A stretch of 64,000 nucleotides of DNA, from positions 1-64,000 of the forward strand of contig CAZGXW010000006.1 of NCBI GenBank assembly GCA_964529975.1, in the 5' to 3' direction. A program made the translations under genes and the position numbers. A model generated the notes under the pieces. That model ran no database searches. It was not told the DNA's origin and saw nothing but the letters and a program-made list of their open reading frames with translations. Numbering within the stretch: the stretch's first letter is position 1; each line of letters opens with the position of its first letter. Below, in pieces: positions 49,963 through 60,693 of this stretch. The DNA is from JADFMN01 sp964529975. GTDB taxonomy: Bacteria > Armatimonadota > Fimbriimonadia > Fimbriimonadales > Fimbriimonadaceae.

Positions 49963-50750
49963 CTCTGGTCGCCGCGGCCGTTCTTGCCGCCGAACACGCG
50001 CTCCATGAACGCGAGCAGTTCTTCGACCTCGGGCGTCGAGGGGACCTCGCGCCGCACGATCTCCATCGCGCGCGAGAGCCCCAACTGCGATTTGAAGAGG
50101 AGTTTCACCGCCTTGTGCAGGGCGAGCCGCGAGGACTGCGTAATGCCCATGCGGCGCAGGCCGATGGCATTGATGTCATGGACGGTCTGCTCGCCGCGCC
50201 CCTCTACCAAGCAGAACGGCGGCACGTCCTTCACGATCCCGCTCATACCCGCGATCATCGCGAGCCGACCGACGCGCACGAACTGGTGGATCCCCACCAT
50301 GCCGCCGATGTTGGCGAAGTCCTCGATCGTGCAGTGCCCGCTCACGCCCACGCCGTTGGCCATCGTCACGTCGTTCATCACGTGGCAGTTGTGCCCAAGG
50401 TGCGTGAACGCCATTAAGAAGTTCCTGTCGCCGACCGTCGTCGCGCCACCCTCGTTGTTCGCACGGTGGATCGTCACGTACTCCCGGAAATGGTTGTCGT
50501 CCCCGATCTTCAAGAACGTGGGCTCGCCGTGCCACTTGCGGTCCTGAGGGTCGCCGCCGATGATCGCTCCTTGTCCAAAGTAGTTTCGAGAGCCTGCCGT
50601 CGTCCCCGTCTTGATGGTGACGTGCGAGTCCAACACGCAACCCGGGCCGAGCACGACGCCCGTCTCGACGTAACAGAAGGGCCCGACGACCACGTCACTG
50701 GCCACATCGGCCTTGCGCTCGACGACGGCTGTCTTGTGGACTTTCGCCAA
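49959..50750 (-). CDS. lpxA: UDP-N-acetylglucosamine O-acyltransferase
   Basis: A 263-residue left-handed beta-helix enzyme that puts the first acyl chain on UDP-GlcNAc from hydroxyacyl-ACP. Hexapeptide repeats run from SDVVVGPFCYVETGVVLGPG through NHFREYVTIHR. The catalytic His is in THLGHNCHVMNDV; the GGDPQDRKWHGE loop is typical. The start MAKVHKTAVVE is 1 bp from the fabZ stop. Confidence 0.95.
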   Translation of the reverse strand: MAKVHKTAVVERKADVASDVVVGPFCYVETGVVLGPGCVLDSHVTIKTGTTAGSRNYFGQGAIIGGDPQDRKWHGEPTFLKIGDDNHFREYVTIHRANNEGGATTVGDRNFLMAFTHLGHNCHVMNDVTMANGVGVSGHCTIEDFANIGGMVGIHQFVRVGRLAMIAGMSGIVKDVPPFCLVEGRGEQTVHDINAIGLRRMGITQSSRLALHKAVKLLFKSQLGLSRAMEIVRREVPSTPEVEELLAFMERVFGGKNGRGDQR

Positions 50751-50751
50751 T

Positions 50752-51204
50752 CTATGCTCCCGGAAGGAGTTTGAAGGTCAACTCCATCTGCGCCGCGAGG
50801 TCTCCTTCTACGGTCGCGGTCGCTTTGATCCTTCCGACGCCTTGGCGCATCCAAAGAAGTTCGACGTCCATGACGAGTTGGTCGCCAGGGACGACCTGTC
50901 GCTTGTACTTCACTTCGTCGATACCGCCGATCACCGGCACCATGCCTTTGTAAGCCGGCTGGGCGAGCAAGATGACCGCCCCGGTCTGGGCCATCGCTTC
51001 TAGGATCAGCACCCCGGGCATGATCGGTCTGCCGGGATAGTGGCCCTGAAAGAAGGCCTCGTTGATCGAGACGTTCTTGATGCCCCGACAGTGGTTCTCG
51101 CTCACTTCGAGGATCCGGTCCACCAGCAGCATGGGGAATCGGTGAGGCAGCACCTCCATGATCTGGTTGATCTCCATGAACTTGTCCACGGGCTTGGTCG
51201 CCAC
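50752..51204 (-). CDS. fabZ: 3-hydroxyacyl-ACP dehydratase
   Basis: A 150-residue hot-dog enzyme of fatty acid elongation. The active-site His/Glu motifs are PHRFPMLLVDRI and GHYPGRPIMPGVLILEAMAQ. Start is set at GTG 51204 (VATKPVDKFMEINQIM), 14 bp after dedA; an ATG at 51177 is possible. A longer in-frame ATG at 51273 overlaps dedA and is unlikely. It competes with LpxA for hydroxyacyl-ACP, so their co-expression balances membrane and lipid A synthesis. Confidence 0.93.
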   Translation of the reverse strand: MATKPVDKFMEINQIMEVLPHRFPMLLVDRILEVSENHCRGIKNVSINEAFFQGHYPGRPIMPGVLILEAMAQTGAVILLAQPAYKGMVPVIGGIDEVKYKRQVVPGDQLVMDVELLWMRQGVGRIKATATVEGDLAAQMELTFKLLPGA

Positions 51205-51218
51205 GGTCGGGGAGTTTA

Positions 51219-51890
51219 TCAGGATTGGGCTTCTTGGCGTTCCTTGCGCTTCTTGATCCGGGACTTTGCCCACTCGACTAGGATGCCGCTGACCGAGAGC
51301 AGGATGACCCCGATGATCACGGCCTCGAAGTTCCTTTCAACCCAGGGGATCCGTCCGAAGAAGTAGCCCGCAAGGACGCAGACCGAGACCCACGTCACCG
51401 CGCCGAGTGCGCTAGCAGCGACGAACTTGCGGTACTCCATCGCGTCCATTCCAGCCACGAACGGGGCGTAGGTGCGCACGATGGGGACGAAGCGCCCAAT
51501 CACGATGGTCTTGGTGCCGTGCTTGTCGAAGAACTCCCGCGTCTTGACCAGGTACTGCGGCTTGAAGATCTTCGACTTCTCGTTCTTGAACGCCCGGCGA
51601 CCGATCGCCCTGCCGACCCAGAAGTTGACGTTGTCACCAAGGAACGACGCCGCCATAAGGAGGCCCATGAGCAAGAAAATGTTGAACGCCCCCATCTCTG
51701 GATGGGCGAACAAGCCCGCTGTAAACAGCAGGGAGTCTCCCGGCAAGAACGGCGCGACCACGAGGCCCGTCTCGGCAAAGATAACCGCGAACAGGATCGC
51801 GTATGTCCAGACGCCGTAGTTCTGGATGAGGTCGGCCATCGACTGGCGGATGTCGAAGAGGGCAATAAGCTCGGTCAAGGCTTCGCCCAT
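51219..51890 (-). CDS. DedA family membrane protein
   Basis: A 223-residue DedA/SNARE-associated protein, a membrane family linked to undecaprenyl-phosphate or phospholipid flipping. Landmarks: FAVIFAETGLVVAPFLPGDS, GDNVNFWVGRAIGRRAF, the helix-breaking FFDKHGTKTIVIGRFVPIVR, and VSVCVLAGYFFGRIPWVERN. Five to six membrane segments and a basic C-terminal tail (RIKKRKERQ). Sits between the sigma factor and fabZ genes. Confidence 0.92.
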   Translation of the reverse strand: MGEALTELIALFDIRQSMADLIQNYGVWTYAILFAVIFAETGLVVAPFLPGDSLLFTAGLFAHPEMGAFNIFLLMGLLMAASFLGDNVNFWVGRAIGRRAFKNEKSKIFKPQYLVKTREFFDKHGTKTIVIGRFVPIVRTYAPFVAGMDAMEYRKFVAASALGAVTWVSVCVLAGYFFGRIPWVERNFEAVIIGVILLSVSGILVEWAKSRIKKRKERQEAQS

Positions 51891-51903
51891 TATGCTGCAG
51901 GCG

Positions 51904-52752
51904 CTAACTCAGGAGTTCGCGCAACCTGCGCCGGTGGGCGATCTGGCGAAGCTTCTTGATCGCTTGCACCTCGATCTGCTTCACGCGCTCCTTGCTGATC
52001 TGGAACTCCTCTGAAAGCTCCTCGCGGAAGCACTGCCCGTTCTTGGGCTCCGCCAGGCGCAGCCTGTACATCATCACGCGCTGCTCGCGGTCGGAAAGTT
52101 GCCTTATCACGGCGTAGATCTCGTCGATGGCCTCGGCGTCGATGGCTGCGGACTCGGGATCGCGGGCGCTCTCGTCCTTGATCAGGCTCCCGAGCACGGT
52201 CGAGTCGTTCTCGCCGACCGTCATGTCGAGGCTGAGCAACTCTTGGGACGCTTGGACGAAGGCCTCCAGTTTCTTTGCACTGATCCCAAGCTCTCGCGCG
52301 ATCTGCTCTGCAGAAGGCTCCTTTCCGCTCTTTCGCAACAAGTCCGCCTTAGCCTTCTCGATCTTCCGGATCGTGTGCGAAACGTGAGCGGGCAGTCTGA
52401 TCGCCTTCGCCTTGTTGTCGATCGCACGACCAATGGACTGCCGGATCCAGTGTGTGGCGTAAGTCGAGAACCGGTAACCAAGGGCCGGGTTGAACCGCTC
52501 CACGGCGTGCATCAGGCCGATCGCACCGTCCTGGATCAGGTCTTCGAGCGGGATCGCCTTGTTCCGGTAGTTCTTGGCGATGTTGATGACGAGCCGCATG
52601 TTCGACTCGATCAGGCGTTCGCGAGCCTTCACGTCGCCTCTTTGGGCGGCGCAAGTGAGGACGATCTCCTCCTCTGCAGTGAGGAGGGGCGCCTTCGTCA
52701 GCTTCCCGAGATAGCTCGGGAGGCCTTCCTCGTGCTCGTGTTCCCTCGGCAT
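51904..52752 (-). CDS. RNA polymerase sigma-70 family factor (RpoD/SigA type)
   Basis: A 282-residue factor with regions 1.2 (LPSYLGKLTKAPLLTAEEEI), 2 (NMRLVINIAKNYRNKAIPLE, then GYRFSTYATHWIRQSIGRAI), 3 (EQIARELGISAKKLEAF) and 4 (SDREQRVMMYRLRLAEPKNG, then EEFQISKERVKQIEVQAIKK). It lacks the long N-terminal region 1.1 and may be either a short principal factor or a group 2 alternative; I cannot tell which. It leads the dedA-fabZ-lpxA-lpxB run. Confidence 0.9.
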   Translation of the reverse strand: MPREHEHEEGLPSYLGKLTKAPLLTAEEEIVLTCAAQRGDVKARERLIESNMRLVINIAKNYRNKAIPLEDLIQDGAIGLMHAVERFNPALGYRFSTYATHWIRQSIGRAIDNKAKAIRLPAHVSHTIRKIEKAKADLLRKSGKEPSAEQIARELGISAKKLEAFVQASQELLSLDMTVGENDSTVLGSLIKDESARDPESAAIDAEAIDEIYAVIRQLSDREQRVMMYRLRLAEPKNGQCFREELSEEFQISKERVKQIEVQAIKKLRQIAHRRRLRELLS

Positions 52753-52885
52753 ATCTGCCAGTGCCCTGGGCCAAGACTGCGCCTAGGCCAGGCTTCTGTG
52801 CGGCACAACGCGTGCCACTTGTTAGTCGCCCGGCGGTGCTCTTTGGTTCTACGCCTTAGGGGACCGGGGGGTTCGGTGCCCCAAA

Positions 52886-52922
52886 ATCGGGCGGCCCGAC
52901 CCCCAGTCAGGGGTCGGGCCGC
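52886..52922 (-). terminator. intrinsic terminator of the secreted protein gene at 52944
   Basis: Perfect 13-bp stem GCGGCCCGACCCC / GGGGTCGGGCCGC with a 6-nt loop. On the reverse strand it is followed by CCGATTTTGG, so the T-tract is short. Confidence 0.7.
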
Positions 52923-52943
52923 AGTCGTTAGGCTCGTGCTGGG

Positions 52944-54041
52944 CTAGGGAGCGAGTTCCCAGACCGTGCGATCCATGAAGTCCACGACGCGTGGCCAGGT
53001 CCGTGGAACGACCGCCGAGATCAGGCGGGTCCGAGCCCGCATCTCACGCGTCGTCCCGTGGATGAACCTACCGGGGTTGGTCGTGATGTCGACCTTGATC
53101 GTCGAGTCCGAGGTCGTGCCGATCGTCGTGCTGACGGTCTCCCACTGGCTCGTCGTGTAGTTCCATAGGTCGATGTTCCTCTGGCGCGCCGGGTCGTTCG
53201 CATGGCACTCCAAGATGAAACTCACTCTGTTGACCGTCATCGCGGGGGCCGTGGTCACGTACTCCAAGATCGAAGTGTTCGAGTTGATCGTGTTCGACCT
53301 GACTTCCAGGCGCACGTCGTCGCTCAGGAGCAAGGCTGCGAGATTGTGGACGGGCTCAGAGCCCTCGATCACCGTGTACGAGGTCGGATTGACGATGACA
53401 GGAGCCGACGATCCGGCCGTGACCTTGTAGGCCGCGTCCGTGCCCAAGTTCATCGAGTTGCCAAAGCCATATCCGCCACCGGGATTGATCAGCGTGGCGT
53501 TGTTGCCGCCGCTGCCGCTCAGGTTGTTGGCGACGCCGACTTGGAGCACCTGCCCACCCATGTCCATGACGGCGATGACCGCCACATAGTAGGTGCCAGC
53601 GCCTGGCAAGGTCACGTTGACCGGGAGGGTGATGTGGGCCGCTGTGCCGTTATGGGGAAAACCCGACCAGTTGAGGTTCGTGATCGTCGCCGAGCCGGCG
53701 GGGACCGATTGCGAGCCCGCGTTGCCGGTCAGGCTCGTTCCCGAGTTGTTTGTGTAGAACTCGACTCGAAACGAAGTCACGTTCGTCCACTGCGAGAACT
53801 GCGTGAAGCCCGAAAAGCCGGCCATCACGACCTCGACCTGAGTGATCTGGGTCTGGCCAGCGGTGACCGTGAAGTTCTCCAACACGGCCGTGTCCATTGC
53901 CGAGTTCGAAGGTTCGTCCTGCGACGAGTACATCAGATCGGAGCCCGCCTGGGATCCAGGGATCTGGTTCAGGACGACCTGGCTGAAACCCAGGCTCCCG
54001 AGGGCCAAAGTGGCCAATACGGCGACAAACTTTTTGGTCAT
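52944..54041 (-). CDS. secreted surface protein related to the PEP-CTERM protein at 56521
   Basis: A 365-residue protein with a signal peptide (KKFVAVLATLALGSLGFSQ). The N-terminal ~200 residues are a beta domain (LENFTVTAGQTQITQVEVVM, then SFRVEFYTNNSGTSLTGNAG, then GAGTYYVAVIAVMDMGG) that resembles the PEP-CTERM protein across gyrB. A second domain (YTVIEGSEPVHNLAALLLSD, then NRVSFILECHANDPARQRNI) looks like a discoidin- or choice-of-anchor-type fold without clear signature. No PEP-CTERM or LPXTG anchor. Start 54041 (MTKKF), not the ATG five codons earlier. Confidence 0.75.
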   Translation of the reverse strand: MTKKFVAVLATLALGSLGFSQVVLNQIPGSQAGSDLMYSSQDEPSNSAMDTAVLENFTVTAGQTQITQVEVVMAGFSGFTQFSQWTNVTSFRVEFYTNNSGTSLTGNAGSQSVPAGSATITNLNWSGFPHNGTAAHITLPVNVTLPGAGTYYVAVIAVMDMGGQVLQVGVANNLSGSGGNNATLINPGGGYGFGNSMNLGTDAAYKVTAGSSAPVIVNPTSYTVIEGSEPVHNLAALLLSDDVRLEVRSNTINSNTSILEYVTTAPAMTVNRVSFILECHANDPARQRNIDLWNYTTSQWETVSTTIGTTSDSTIKVDITTNPGRFIHGTTREMRARTRLISAVVPRTWPRVVDFMDRTVWELAP

Positions 54042-54186
54042 TTCTACTCCAAGCACAGCGGGCTGCGACGCACCGGACCAACGGAGCGCCGAAAGACCGG
54101 CCCAATCGCGTTGGACGACTCCATGTTAGCGCATGTTCCTGGCCCTTGCGACACCAATTTAATGCCGGGCCAGCAAAGTTACCGGC

Positions 54187-56253
<2,067 letters not shown>

Positions 56254-56386
56254 GGTTCACGTCTGACCGAGAGCCCTAAAGCACCCTCGTTCTGGTTCAA
56301 ATTGTACCCTTCCGAGGGGGTCGAAAACCGCCCTCGCGGGCCGATTTCCGGGCCTATCTCACCATCCGTTTTCAAGTGTAGAGATG

Positions 56387-56404
56387 CCTGTCATTAATGA
56401 CAGG
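56387..56404. promoter_or_regulatory. 18-bp palindrome upstream of the PEP-CTERM gene
   Basis: CCTGTCATTAATGACAGG, perfect. Its half-site TGACAGG recurs as direct repeats at 56398 and 56420, the latter overlapping the -35 box. Likely operator. Confidence 0.6.
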
Positions 56405-56418
56405 TTCACACGGCAACG

Positions 56419-56447
56419 TTGACAGGTTCGCAGAATGGTGCTAACCT
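56419..56447 (+). promoter_or_regulatory. promoter of the PEP-CTERM gene
   Basis: TTGACA, 17-bp spacer, then TAACCT with a TG one base before it (extended -10). The best-formed -35/-10 pair in the window. The predicted leader is about 65 nt. Confidence 0.65.
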
Positions 56448-56520
56448 GGTTCTGTCTCGGGGCTCGGACGTCAGTGCCGGATGTCGCAACAAGAGTCTCA
56501 GAACTTTGGAGAGGAAGAAC

Positions 56521-57246
56521 ATGAAGCGACTCGTTGCTATCTTGTCACTCGTGTCGATTGCTAGCCTCGGCTTTACGATCGACCTATACACGCAGGCTCC
56601 GCATACTCCTGGCGCGACTGGCGCCGACGGCTGGAGCGGCTTCTCTGGCAACCTCGGAGCCGGGCTTCTTGACCGCGACATTGCGGACACGTTTACTGTA
56701 ACTGCGGGCCCGGGTTGGTCTATCAATCAGGTGCGTTCCAGTTGGGTGCAGTTCACCAACGGCGATGCAAACGCCGTGACTGGTGGCGTAGTGGAGTTCT
56801 ACAACAACACTGGCACTGGAGTCGGCTCTCTCGTCGCGACAGCGACGGGCCTGTCGGCCGGTGTAGCCAACGGTCCAGGAACGTACTTCGGTCGCACGGA
56901 GAGGATCATCACAATGAACTTCAACGCGATCAACCTCGCGCCGGGCAACTACTTTGTGCACGTCCAGCCGTTCGTGAACCACAACTGGTTCTGGCTCACC
57001 AGCGACCCGACGACACCGATTCAAGGGCTCTCGGCGCACATTCGAAGGGGCCCGAACACTGCGGCAGGGCAGGACACGTCATGGCCGGCGAACTGGACGC
57101 CTGCTCCTGTTCCTGGTGTGTTCACGACCCCACATGACATGAACTTCGTGATCTCGGGCCAGCCCGTCCCTGAGCCGGCCACCATGGTCGCCCTCGGCCT
57201 CGGTGCTGCCGCGCTCGTGGCGCGACGACGACGCAAGAACGCCTGA
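56521..57246 (+). CDS. PEP-CTERM sorting domain protein
   Basis: A 241-residue exported protein. Signal peptide KRLVAILSLVSIASLGFT; beta-rich body (DTFTVTAGPGWSINQVRSSW, then GGVVEFYNNTGTGVGSLVAT); C-terminal anchor PVPEPATMVALGLGAAALVA followed by RRRRKNA. The PEP motif, helix and Arg cluster are for exosortase processing at the inner membrane. ATG 56521 has a strong GGAGAGGAA ribosome binding site. Expression is probably regulated through the TGACAGG boxes. Confidence 0.9.
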   Translation: MKRLVAILSLVSIASLGFTIDLYTQAPHTPGATGADGWSGFSGNLGAGLLDRDIADTFTVTAGPGWSINQVRSSWVQFTNGDANAVTGGVVEFYNNTGTGVGSLVATATGLSAGVANGPGTYFGRTERIITMNFNAINLAPGNYFVHVQPFVNHNWFWLTSDPTTPIQGLSAHIRRGPNTAAGQDTSWPANWTPAPVPGVFTTPHDMNFVISGQPVPEPATMVALGLGAAALVARRRRKNA

Positions 57247-57270
57247 ACTAGGGCATTCTTCAACCAGGTT

Positions 57271-57308
57271 CGCCCCCTGCCGCTAGGCAGGGGGCGTCTG
57301 ATTTCTAG
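57271..57308 (+). terminator. intrinsic terminator after the PEP-CTERM gene
   Basis: Perfect 11-bp stem CGCCCCCTGCC / GGCAGGGGGCG with loop GCTA, followed by TCTGATTTCT. Confidence 0.8.
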
Positions 57309-57312
57309 GGTC

Positions 57313-57318
57313 CATAAT
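57313..57318 (+). promoter_or_regulatory. -10 element of pyrD
   Basis: CATAAT, 8 nt before the ATG at 57327, directly after the preceding terminator. Confidence 0.5.
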
Positions 57319-57326
57319 CCTGCGAG

Positions 57327-58298
57327 ATGCCGCTCTACGAGGGCTTGATCCGCCCCGCGCTCTTCCTCCTAGACCCCGAGAAAGCCCACAACCTCGGGCT
57401 TTGGGCGGTGTCCAAAGGGCTGGCAAGGGCGAAGGCTCCCGACCGAGCGCTGGCGCGAACCGTGTTCGGCGTCAGGTTCCCCAACCCGGTTGGCTTGGCC
57501 GCCGGCTTCGACAAGAACGCCGTCGCGATCGAGCAATGGAAGAACCTCGGGTTCGGCTTTGTGGAGGTCGGAACGGTGACCCGGCACGCGCAGCCGGGCA
57601 ACCCTAGACCGCGCATGTTTCGCCTCCCTGCCCACCGCGCCGTCGTCAACCGCTTGGGCTTCAACAACGAGGGCGCAGACGCCGTAGCGCGTCGATTAGA
57701 GGGCAAAAACGCGGGAATCCCAGTCGGGGTGAACATCGGAAAGTCGAAGGTCACCACCCTCGAAGTGGCGCACACCGACTATGCCTACTCGTTCCGCCTG
57801 CTCAAGGGATACGCCGACTACGTGGTCGTCAACGTGTCGTCGCCCAACACGCCGGGGCTGCGGGAGCTGCAAGACAAGGACTCACTCCGGCGCATCCTCT
57901 CCGGTCTAAAGGAGATCGACTCGAATGTCCCCCTGCTCGTAAAGATCGCGCCTGACCTCACCCTGGGCGCGATCGAGGACGCAGTGACAGTCGCGATAGA
58001 ACTCGGACTTGCGGGCATGGTCTGCACGAACACGACTGTTTCGCGCGCGATGCTGCCCAGCGACCCCGGCATCGAGGGCGGGCTTTCGGGCGCGCCACTT
58101 CGAGACTTAGCCGACGAAGCGCTCCGATTCGCCAAAGAGATTGCAGGCGACAAGTTGGCGTTCATCGGAGTCGGAGGCATCATGTCGCCTGAAGACGCTA
58201 AGGGCAAGTTCGCCCTCGGCGCAGACCTCGTGCAGGTCTACACGGGCTGGGTCTACAACGGGCCTCGGTTCGTGCCTAACATCCTGAGCGGACACTAG
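57327..58298 (+). CDS. pyrD: dihydroorotate dehydrogenase (quinone), class 2
   Basis: A 323-residue FMN enzyme feeding electrons to the quinone pool (fourth step of UMP synthesis). The N-terminal membrane-contact helix (YEGLIRPALFLLDPEKAHNL) marks class 2. FPNPVGLAAGFDKNAVAIEQ, FNNEGADAVARRL, NVSSPNTPGLRELQ with the catalytic Ser, and FIGVGGIMSPEDA are typical. It is away from the pyrRBC operon. Confidence 0.95.
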   Translation: MPLYEGLIRPALFLLDPEKAHNLGLWAVSKGLARAKAPDRALARTVFGVRFPNPVGLAAGFDKNAVAIEQWKNLGFGFVEVGTVTRHAQPGNPRPRMFRLPAHRAVVNRLGFNNEGADAVARRLEGKNAGIPVGVNIGKSKVTTLEVAHTDYAYSFRLLKGYADYVVVNVSSPNTPGLRELQDKDSLRRILSGLKEIDSNVPLLVKIAPDLTLGAIEDAVTVAIELGLAGMVCTNTTVSRAMLPSDPGIEGGLSGAPLRDLADEALRFAKEIAGDKLAFIGVGGIMSPEDAKGKFALGADLVQVYTGWVYNGPRFVPNILSGH

Positions 58299-58301
58299 GG
58301 A

Positions 58302-59042
58302 TCAGTACGCTAACGTAACTGAGACGTTAGCGAGCGTGTGCCCGATAACGAGCGGCCAGATCGACCTAGTCAGTGCGAAGATCAGCGAAAGGAACAATCC
58401 AAGGATAAAGACCCCGATCGCCGCGAGCCATCCTTGGTAGAAGTGATAAGTGGCGAACAATAGGTTTGCCACGAGGGCACCTACCAACGGGCTCTTTGTG
58501 ATTGTAGATAGGCGAGTCGTCGCTATCACGCGAATAGCCCCCTCTTCGGACATCGAGTTGGCCAAGTATCCCAACAACATGAGCGGCCAGTGCCAACCAC
58601 CCTCGAACGTGGGAAACGCATAGGCCTCCGAGTCCTCTACATCTGGCGGGTGGCCAGCTACCGCATAGAAGAAACCGCTGACGACGAACCAAGAGGCATA
58701 TGAGAACGCCACAATCCCAGCGCCAAGCAGCAAGTCGCGCAAGGGGCGCAGTTTGACGAAACCGTGCCACTCCCAACCTAGTCCACTGTGCCTCACGATA
58801 TACGCACAAACAGCGACGACGGCGACCGATTGAGTCGTCAAGCCTAGCATGTCGGATCCAAAGTTCGACATCGTCCTATAGGCTTGCATGTCGTAGATCA
58901 GAAAGTTCAATGCAGGAATCACCAGCACTAACATGACGAGTGTGAGATCGAACCAAGCCTGAGACTTTGAGACGTCTCTAACTACAGGGGGCGGCTCGAC
59001 ATTCTGAGGACCTTGGTGCATGGGGCGGTCGCTTTCAGACAT
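58302..59042 (-). CDS. CPBP family intramembrane glutamic protease
   Basis: A 246-residue membrane protein with about seven hydrophobic segments. The CPBP (Abi) motifs are present: the Glu pair in SMSEEGAIRVIATTRL, His in NLLFATYHFYQGWL, and His/Asn in IWPLVIGHTLANVSVTLAY. The family includes CAAX-type proteases and bacteriocin-immunity proteins; substrate unknown. It begins 1 bp after the sugar permease gene stop, an unusual partner. Confidence 0.88.
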   Translation of the reverse strand: MSESDRPMHQGPQNVEPPPVVRDVSKSQAWFDLTLVMLVLVIPALNFLIYDMQAYRTMSNFGSDMLGLTTQSVAVVAVCAYIVRHSGLGWEWHGFVKLRPLRDLLLGAGIVAFSYASWFVVSGFFYAVAGHPPDVEDSEAYAFPTFEGGWHWPLMLLGYLANSMSEEGAIRVIATTRLSTITKSPLVGALVANLLFATYHFYQGWLAAIGVFILGLFLSLIFALTRSIWPLVIGHTLANVSVTLAY

Positions 59043-59043
59043 G

Positions 59044-60591
59044 TCACCTCTCCCCCGGCAGCACGATGCCGCGCATGATTACGCGCTGGGCGAGCAGGAA
59101 CACGATGATCGTCGGCACGGCGGCGAGCGTCACCGCCGCCATCATCACCGACTTCGGCGCGATCTGCTGCAACTGGTAAATGAACACCATCAGCGTCCAC
59201 ACCGAGCGATCTTGTGCCACGAGGAACGCGTAGAGGAACGCCCCGTACGCGCCCATGAAGGCGAGCAGGCCCAAGTAGCCCATCACCGGCTTGCTGAGCG
59301 GGAACGCCAAGCGGAACATCATGCGCCACTCGCTCGCACCGTCGATCTGGCCGCTCTCGAAGACCTCCTTCGGCAGAGACTCGAAAAACCCCTTGAGGAG
59401 AAAGATCATGTACCCGTTCGCCGCTGTCGGCAAGACGAGCGCGGCGAACGTGTTCAGCAGCCCGAGTTTCTTGAGCAAGAGGAAAGACGGGATCATCGCA
59501 ACCTCGGCCGGGAACGCCATCGTCGCGAGCAAGAACACGAGGATCCGCGCCGTCGCCTTCATCGGGAAGCGCGCGAGCGCGTATGCCGCCAGCGGGTTCA
59601 CCGTGAGTTGCAGAAGCACGGCGAGGAAGCAGAAGATCACCGTATTGCGAAGCGCCTGGCCGTTGATCGCAACGTAGTCGAGCACATAGCGGTAGTTGCG
59701 TGTCGACATTTCGCGCTTGATCTGCGGCTCGTTGGTGTGGAGCACGGCGAGGTCGTAGGCTCGGACCGGGAGGTCTTGCAGTGAGCCGAGCGTCGTAATG
59801 TTGTCGGAGTGTGGATCGGACATCCAGCGGGGGACGCCGCGCAAGGCAAACTCATTGAACAGGCTTTCGTACTCAGGCCGAAAGCCCTCGAACGCAATCT
59901 CCTCGAACGTCTTTGCACCTCCGCGCACCTGTGAAGGCACGTGCTCGATGTTTCCTTCGAACTTGGAACGCAGCCATTCTTGCCACAGCCGTTGGAGCGT
60001 GATGGGAACCCTAAACTCACCCGGCAGTGTCTTCTTGAACTCCAGCCAGTCGTCCCACTTTTGCCCCTCCTTCGGTTTCCATTCGGGACGGAACATCAGT
60101 TCGTTCGGCGGAACCACGGTCTGGAACGCCTGGTTGATCTCGCTGTACGCTTGGTTGAGCGCGGAAATGTCGCCGTCGAACTTCTCGCGCAGCCACGCTT
60201 GGTAGCGCATCTGCAGACGCCCTGTGACGTTGTTCGGCGGATTGCGGAACCCTGCCACCCACTGATCGGGCGGCAAGGACATCAGGAACGTCTCGTAGGT
60301 CGTCAGATCGACCGGTGTCGCCTCCGCACCCACTGAGTACGACTTCACCATCGAAAGGTCGCCTGCGTACTTCTCGAGGAGGTACTTCTCCTCCAGCGCA
60401 GCGCGGTCGGTCCAGAACGCAGGCACCAACTTTCCATCGTTCTGGTCGGTCGGCCCCTTCATCCCCATCGAGACCATCGAGAAGAACGGGAACAGGGTCG
60501 TCAATGCGCCCACGGAAAGAAGCCCGTAGAGCACGACCGTCGCAATCCGCGCCCTCGGCCTCTTCCGCCCGACCCGCCCGACTAGGGACAT
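59044..60591 (-). CDS. MalG-type sugar ABC transporter permease with large periplasmic insertion
   Basis: A 515-residue permease; MalG-type proteins are about 280-300. TM1 is near residues 16-40 (TVVLYGLLSVGALTTLFPFF). Residues ~52-300 are an extra hydrophilic domain. The usual permease core follows: QALRNTVIFCFLAVLLQLTV, LLATMAFPAEVAMIPSFLLL, and the ATPase-contact EAA loop QIDGASEWRMMFRLAFPLSK. The insertion contains three related motifs: LEEKYLLEKYAGDLSMVKSY, YQAWLREKFDGDISALNQAY and LWQEWLRSKFEGNIEHVPSQ. They look like the WLRxKYG-x-LN segment common in GH42-type glycosidases. No partner permease, ATPase or binding protein is in the window. TAAACT is 6 nt before the ATG. Confidence 0.85.
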   Translation of the reverse strand: MSLVGRVGRKRPRARIATVVLYGLLSVGALTTLFPFFSMVSMGMKGPTDQNDGKLVPAFWTDRAALEEKYLLEKYAGDLSMVKSYSVGAEATPVDLTTYETFLMSLPPDQWVAGFRNPPNNVTGRLQMRYQAWLREKFDGDISALNQAYSEINQAFQTVVPPNELMFRPEWKPKEGQKWDDWLEFKKTLPGEFRVPITLQRLWQEWLRSKFEGNIEHVPSQVRGGAKTFEEIAFEGFRPEYESLFNEFALRGVPRWMSDPHSDNITTLGSLQDLPVRAYDLAVLHTNEPQIKREMSTRNYRYVLDYVAINGQALRNTVIFCFLAVLLQLTVNPLAAYALARFPMKATARILVFLLATMAFPAEVAMIPSFLLLKKLGLLNTFAALVLPTAANGYMIFLLKGFFESLPKEVFESGQIDGASEWRMMFRLAFPLSKPVMGYLGLLAFMGAYGAFLYAFLVAQDRSVWTLMVFIYQLQQIAPKSVMMAAVTLAAVPTIIVFLLAQRVIMRGIVLPGER

Positions 60592-60597
60592 GTGGTC

Positions 60598-60603
60598 AGT
60601 TTA
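60598..60603 (-). promoter_or_regulatory. -10 element of the permease-CPBP operon
   Basis: TAAACT on the reverse strand, 6 nt before the ATG at 60591. Confidence 0.45.
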
Positions 60604-60693
60604 GTTCGGACGTCCGGTAGTTCGGTCGTCTGGACGAGACCTCCCGCCGAACCTCCGAACCACCGTGCCTCCGAACCCCTGGTCCACACGCAC

